Source: Styela clava
Lineage: Eukaryota > Chordata > Ascidiacea > Stolidobranchia > Styelidae
DNA: 64,000 nucleotides
Reading direction: 5' to 3'
NCBI RefSeq assembly: GCF_964204865.1
Contig: NC_135252.1
Location: 12,297,383 to 12,361,382 of the forward strand
This document shows positions 59,526-64,000 of this stretch, in pieces; within the stretch, counting starts at the first letter, position 1; each line of letters begins with the position of its first letter. The translations under genes and the position numbers were made by a program. The notes under the pieces are model-generated. The model searched no databases. It saw only the letters and a program-made list of their open reading frames with translations, and was not told where the DNA came from.

Positions 59526-60384
59526 TCATAATGATGAAATGTCCTTCGAAGGAATGTATATTTCTTTTACCCCTACGCGACAGTATAAAGAATTTTCTTT
59601 TTTCATTGGCCATTCTGGGTTGAACAAAACAACCTGAAATATAAAAGTAATTTCAACTACACATATATAATGATAATAGGTACAATCCAGCAGATTCAAC
59701 GCGCTGGCATTTAATACTGCTATTTTGCTTTTCAAAATTTTTTGTCATCAAAGTGATATATCAGATATTTGAAATACATCGTTATATCTATAGTAGTATA
59801 TATTTACGGTTATATATTCACTTTGATATATACGTATGCACAGCCATATTTCACAGGGCGTTCGTAAGCTTATTAGCGTAAACCGTTGGCGTAAAGCCGT
59901 AAACCGTAGTCTGTCCCACAGCGAAAACCAGGGAAATCCCCCGGGCCTAAGGGCGCCGCGATTTTATGGGCTCAGTGATAGTAAGGTCGTACCGTAGTTG
60001 GTCGGAGTTTACATTATCTTTGGGGTAGAATTAGCGGAATTTTGCAGTGAACATTTGGTTTTAGTTTCACGGAGAAATGGTGTATACAGTAATGGATTCC
60101 TAATGGATAGGATACCTTTGTATTGCTCAAATTCCGCTTTTTACACCCAGAACTATCAGTCTTCAGATTTTTGGGTTGAATCAAGTTAGAGTTAGAATTT
60201 TATTGAAAATAAAATGATCATGATGTTCTGGATCTAGACTGTTCAAAAAAAACTTTTTGTGGGAATATAACAAAACGCTGAAATGATTTTTTGCTGTTGT
60301 GAAAAACAACTGGATTGGAAAATTTACTTTTATCTCTGTATCTTTCAGTCTTCTGATCATATCATTTTTTGTCTGTTCAAGCAT
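59526..60384 (-). CDS. Possible small two-exon gene (54 aa), function unknown
   Basis: On the minus strand, exon 60384-60328 (ATG plus 18 codons, MLEQTKNDMIRRLKDTEIK) is followed by GTAAAT. A second exon, 59633-59526, follows TATTTCAG. Both junctions are phase 0 and the join gives 54 aa ending in a stop. The first part looks like a short amphipathic or coiled helix; the second contains LFNPEWPMKKENSLYCR and IYIPSKDISSL, which look protein-like rather than random. I recognise no family. The start lies about 250 bases from the divergent BIR-domain gene, so the two could share a promoter. It could equally be chance or the end of a larger gene. Confidence 0.35.
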
Positions 60385-60632
60385 TGTCTTTTTAGTTTCG
60401 TAGTTTGAGAGTTAAATCATTAGTCGAAAATTGACAGATTCTGATATTGGCAACCTACCACTGGAAGTTGAAATTATCAAAAGTGGCAGAATTGAGCAGC
60501 TTCTTTCACCTTATTTTCATATCAATAATTCTTACTATCAGACATCCATAATAGCCTATATCAACAGGACTGTAGGCTAGTATACAGGTGGTGTAATTGA
60601 ACTAGAACAAATGTGTAACAATAAACATCATA

Positions 60633-63413
60633 ATGGAGCATAAAGAACGCTCAGGTGATGGTGGGTGTGACAAAAAGAAAAATAACTCCAAAAATGATAC
60701 CAAGCAAATGGATGTCCCAGAAACCAAGATTTCAACCGTTTGGAATCAGAAGGATGAAAGAAAGAAAAACAAAAAACTGGATAAGTATGTTGACTGAGTA
60801 TATTATGTTTGGAACCTTTTTTCTCATTTCATAAATTGTGGAAATCTGGATGATGATGATTTTTATATTTTGTACAATTCTTGTATATAGGATAGGATTT
60901 ACATGTTTGTCCCGGGGGAGAGGAAAGCCGATAAGACGACTTAATCATATGACGAACCACGGCCTCTCGTCTGGTTACCGGTCCAGGTCGGGTATGGGAT
61001 TAGATAGCCAGGTATTTATTTTTTTCGGAAGCATCGACTTGATAGTGGAGGGAGCCGTAACCGACCGGCGGTTATGTGAACCACCCAACGGCGGCGAGGA
61101 GTCCAGCAATTCTCTCACACATGATCATCCCTGCACGGGATTCGAACCTGCGATCCCACGAAGGGTAGTCAGTGATGTTGTGGTGAGCATATTCTTAATG
61201 CTTAGCACGATGCGCCACACTGCTGACCAATATTTCAAGTAAGTTGTAAAAACAAAGTCTTTAACCCTTACAACCTCAGCCACATTTATAATACGTTATG
61301 GATCTTTAAGATTACATTTTCGCATTCTAATATTTATCATTTTTTTTAAGTTCTTGGGAAAAAGATTCATTAAACACTCTTCAGCCAGATGGACAAAAGT
61401 TATTAAATGGAAATATTCACAATGATTTTGGTGGTAAGTGGTGGTAATGATTTTTAGGTATATTTTGTGTTTAATCTGGCGAATTAAACTATAAAAATAG
61501 ATATTATACCCTGAAACTATTCTGTGCGTAACTTTGAAAATTGAACTCCAGTTTTTAAATTCAATTCAATTATGAAGAAAGTTTTTACATCACATAATTT
61601 ACTGTCTATGTGAATTTATGAGTATTTCTTCATGACCAATTTTGCAAGATCACGTCATAATCAATATTATGTCCTATTATGGAATATACCGTAGTTTGGT
61701 ATGAATTTTTAAGTAATTTGAAATATTTTCTTTTTAGATATGTCAAGAGCAACAGCAAGAAATTCATCTTTTAAAGACTTTCCAAAAAGGATTTTAATCA
61801 ACAAAATAATCAATTCTGGTTATTTTTACACTGGTGACGGAGACAGGACAATATGTTACAAGTAAGATAATCATTACCATTAAGAGTACTAATAATAATA
61901 AAATTGAAATAATCTAATTTTTCATTTTTTTGTTGTTTACCCATATGCCACACTATCTTAGTTTTACATTAGTTAATAAACACATACATTCCTAGTGATT
62001 AAATTTTGAATCCTAAGGTTGTTTACTTATGAGCACAATGAACAAGTTAAAAAAATTGAACAAATCTGAACACTAGAAGAAATCGTTTTTGTGCATTTGT
62101 TTTTTGGTGTAATGTATTTCAAAGGTATTATTAATATAATAAATATAATGTTGAAGTTCTTGATTTAGGTGCCGTGCTGTTGTTTATGATTGGAATGATA
62201 AAGATAATCCAGCAACATTTCATGAACCAGATTGTGAGTTTCATTTACATAGGATGGAAACTTCAGCAGAAAAACAAATCTATGATGATAAAGGTATGAA
62301 CATTGAAACTGTCATTGAAAATTAGAATATATACAGAAAATATATTTATTATGAAATGAAGTCAAACTAGATAGGTAAGTGAGTACTTTTTAGTCTCTTA
62401 TAATAGGTCGAGGTATACTTGGTTTAATAAGACATGTTGCAGTTTTTTATGATTAAGTGTATTTTCGAGTCAATCCTGAGTAAAATTACTTTCAGATTCC
62501 ATTTCATCAATGGAAGGAACGTCTACTTTATCTATTCTTGATGCCCCTATCACTGAGCCCAGCAGCGTTGTGAGTACTTTTTTATATATATTTTATGGTA
62601 AATTGCTCATTCTATGATATTCAAGAAAATTTGTTGCTTTTCCTTATGTTTTGTACACACAAAAATGAATAGAATATTATACGAAGATATCTAAGTTATT
62701 GACTGCTCAAATTCGGGGAAGATTTTGAGCATCTTAAGATTAGTTACATATTATTGATGTTTGAAATTTAATTTAAAAAAAAAATAAGTATATTTTTTTG
62801 TTTTTGAAGGTACCACTTCCGCCAGTTGTAATAAAACCTACTGTTGCAGGTAAATATTTGATTGGAAGTTATTTACACAGTTTATACCAGTAACTGTGAG
62901 ATGAGAAAAATTTACAATTTAATTTTTGACTCTGACTCCAGATTCGAACTCCGAGAACTCCAAATATTGATATTAAAAACATCTGCCTGTGCAAGCGTTA
63001 TTTGCATATCTGTTGAAAATACTCTGTCAGCCCAATGCTCTTGGGGTTTCTATCTTAATAAACTTTGACTTTTGAATCACCTTGAAAAAGTCTGAAAATC
63101 TATTCTATCTTCAGAATTCGAAAATATGACTCCCGGAACTTGGAAAATACGACACTGATTCAAATTTTAATAAAAACATGCCAAACTCTGACTCCAGAGA
63201 CCCGTTCGATTATATAGTAAACTAAAGTATGTCATCTGGTCAAGTTTGCCTACTAGTTTGATTGTGATTATGTATTGATTTTCATGAGGTGTCAAATAAG
63301 ACTGTTTATTGTCTATTAAAATATCGTCCTATATAAAAACTAATCTTTGATATTCTATCATAGCAACAAATAACATGTTCACTGGTCGGGAATTTCCACA
63401 TAGCATATCACCA
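60633..63413 (+). CDS. BIR-domain (IAP-repeat) protein, 3' end uncertain
   Basis: Exons: 60633-60784, 61351-61433, 61738-61861, 62169-62293, 62496-62569, 62810-62849 and probably 63364-63413; GT-AG with consistent phases. After a Lys/Asp-rich N terminus, residues about 86-146 form one BIR: ARNSSFKDFPKR, SGYFYTGDGDRTICYKC, VVYDWNDKDNPATFHEPDC. Zinc ligands are C118, C121, H138 and C142. The H-x3-C spacing is shorter than the usual H-x6-8-C. Single-BIR proteins include survivin-type mitotic regulators and IAP-type caspase inhibitors; nothing here decides between them, and no RING is seen in the window. After exon 6 a Pro/Ser/Thr-rich tail follows. Two endings fit: exons 63364-63413 plus 63534-63614 leading to a stop at the first codon after 63839, or skipping both, where exon 6 joins 63840 and stops at 63904. 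Confidence 0.75.
60885..61226 (-). mobile_element. tRNA-derived SINE, copy 2, in BIR-gene intron 1
   Basis: On the minus strand the head has an A-box-like TGGCGCATCGTGCTAAGC and a perfect B box GGTTCGAATCC near 61147-61137. The body matches the copy at 23357-23690, including GGACTCCTCGCCGCCGT and the CTTTCCTCTCCCCCGGGA block, and the tail is again ATCCT units. The long plus-strand frame across it (60838-61242) is a by-product of the repeat. Confidence 0.88.
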
Positions 63414-63614
63414 GTGAGTGTGAATTTTATTATTACCAAATTTCTTTTTATAATCATTCCCCTTATAATCCAAATAGTGTTCTGAACAATGGTGGATAAC
63501 CCTGGTCTTTTATAGTTAACATATATTTTGCAGCCAACTGTTATTTGCTTGTTATCACCATTCACTAGATTAAGGGATCTTTCTTCGACCTTTGACCACA
63601 GAATATTCAAATTG

Positions 63615-64000
63615 GTATGTCACATTATCCAATGTTACGGAAATAAACAAGGAAGTCGATTCTCTCGGAAACACCCTTGGGTTCTGTTGCAACGGTTCAT
63701 TTTTATCGTTGTGTCACAGACTTGTGTTGTGTATATTATTTCATACAATGAAATTTTAAATTGAAACCATATTTGGATGAAAAGCAATTGAAATGTTAGA
63801 TTCAGATTGACCATAATTGTTAAATGTTTTGTTTTCTAGTGAATCAAAGTTTCTTTGAAATGGAAGTCTTAGCTTACGAGACGAAACGTCTTGACATAAA
63901 ATGAACTGTCCAAGTGTCCACAATCCAACTTACTTGATAATTCTTTGAGTTCATAGAAATTACTTTCCTCACTCAAAAGTTTTCTATTTAATGTTAAGTA
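63615..64000 (+). other. Possible terminal exon region of the BIR gene
   Basis: An acceptor TTTTGTTTTCTAG ends at 63839. Joined directly to exon 6 (62849), it gives a frame V-NQSFFEMEVLAYETKRLDI-K with a stop ending at 63904. Joined after the 63534-63614 exon, it stops at once. Nothing else is recognised up to the window end. Confidence 0.35.

Noticed and set aside
60838-61242. 134-codon plus-strand open frame
   Set aside because: It runs through the antisense of a tRNA-derived SINE; a similar frame occurs in the other SINE copy at 23468-23662, so it is a property of the repeat.
1-64000. CRISPR arrays, bacterial operons, rRNA or intact tRNA genes
   Set aside because: No regularly spaced direct repeats, no prokaryotic gene layout, no rRNA-like blocks; the tRNA-like A and B boxes all belong to SINEs with non-tRNA bodies.

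Overview
The window is intron-rich, AT-rich animal DNA. Every gene I can place belongs to a metazoan family: HEXIM, CRYZL1, SRRD, lunapark, ribosomal protein L19, a KIF28-type kinesin-3 and a BIR-domain protein. Short exons, GT-AG introns of a few hundred bases, compact spacing of some genes, and many hAT elements and tRNA-derived SINEs point to an invertebrate with a small genome. A tunicate is plausible, mainly because of the tight CRYZL1-SRRD-LNPK spacing, but the sequence does not prove it. I rebuilt exon structures by hand from reading frames and splice sites. The spliced frames close exactly for HEXIM (316 aa), SRRD (263 aa), LNPK (454 aa), RPL19 (198 aa) and the kinesin (977 aa).

Layout. 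1-9,021 (+): the last 11 exons of an unrecognised Ser-rich, probably nuclear protein ending in one C2H2-like finger. 12,060-15,970 (-): HEXIM, the 7SK-dependent P-TEFb inhibitor, in 8 exons. 16-25.6 kb: a gene-poor block with hAT elements, a broken hAT transposase and a SINE. 25.6-35.5 kb (+): CRYZL1, SRRD and LNPK head-to-tail, possibly one polycistronic unit. 36.8-39.5 kb (-): RPL19. 39.5-44.6 kb: hAT elements, one carrying nested insertions. 44.6-57.3 kb (+): a 24-exon KIF28-like kinesin whose first intron is a minor-spliceosome (U12) AT-AC intron and whose protein ends in a CaaX-like box. 59.5-60.4 kb (-): a possible 54-aa two-exon gene. 60.6 kb to the end (+): a BIR-domain gene whose 3' end is ambiguous.

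The most striking non-genic feature is a family of about 205-bp palindromic elements. Three copies are present (3.7, 41.7 and 48.7 kb), each flanked by a perfect 9-bp target-site duplication and each with a telomere-like GGGTTAGGGTTAG core. Six hAT-type insertions have 8-bp duplications, four perfect and two diverged. tRNA-derived SINEs, a GAGTC-rich dispersed repeat, a 172-bp intronic duplicate and a 111-bp hairpin are also present. The genes share no pathway; the only functional grouping suggested by layout is the CRYZL1-SRRD-LNPK cluster.
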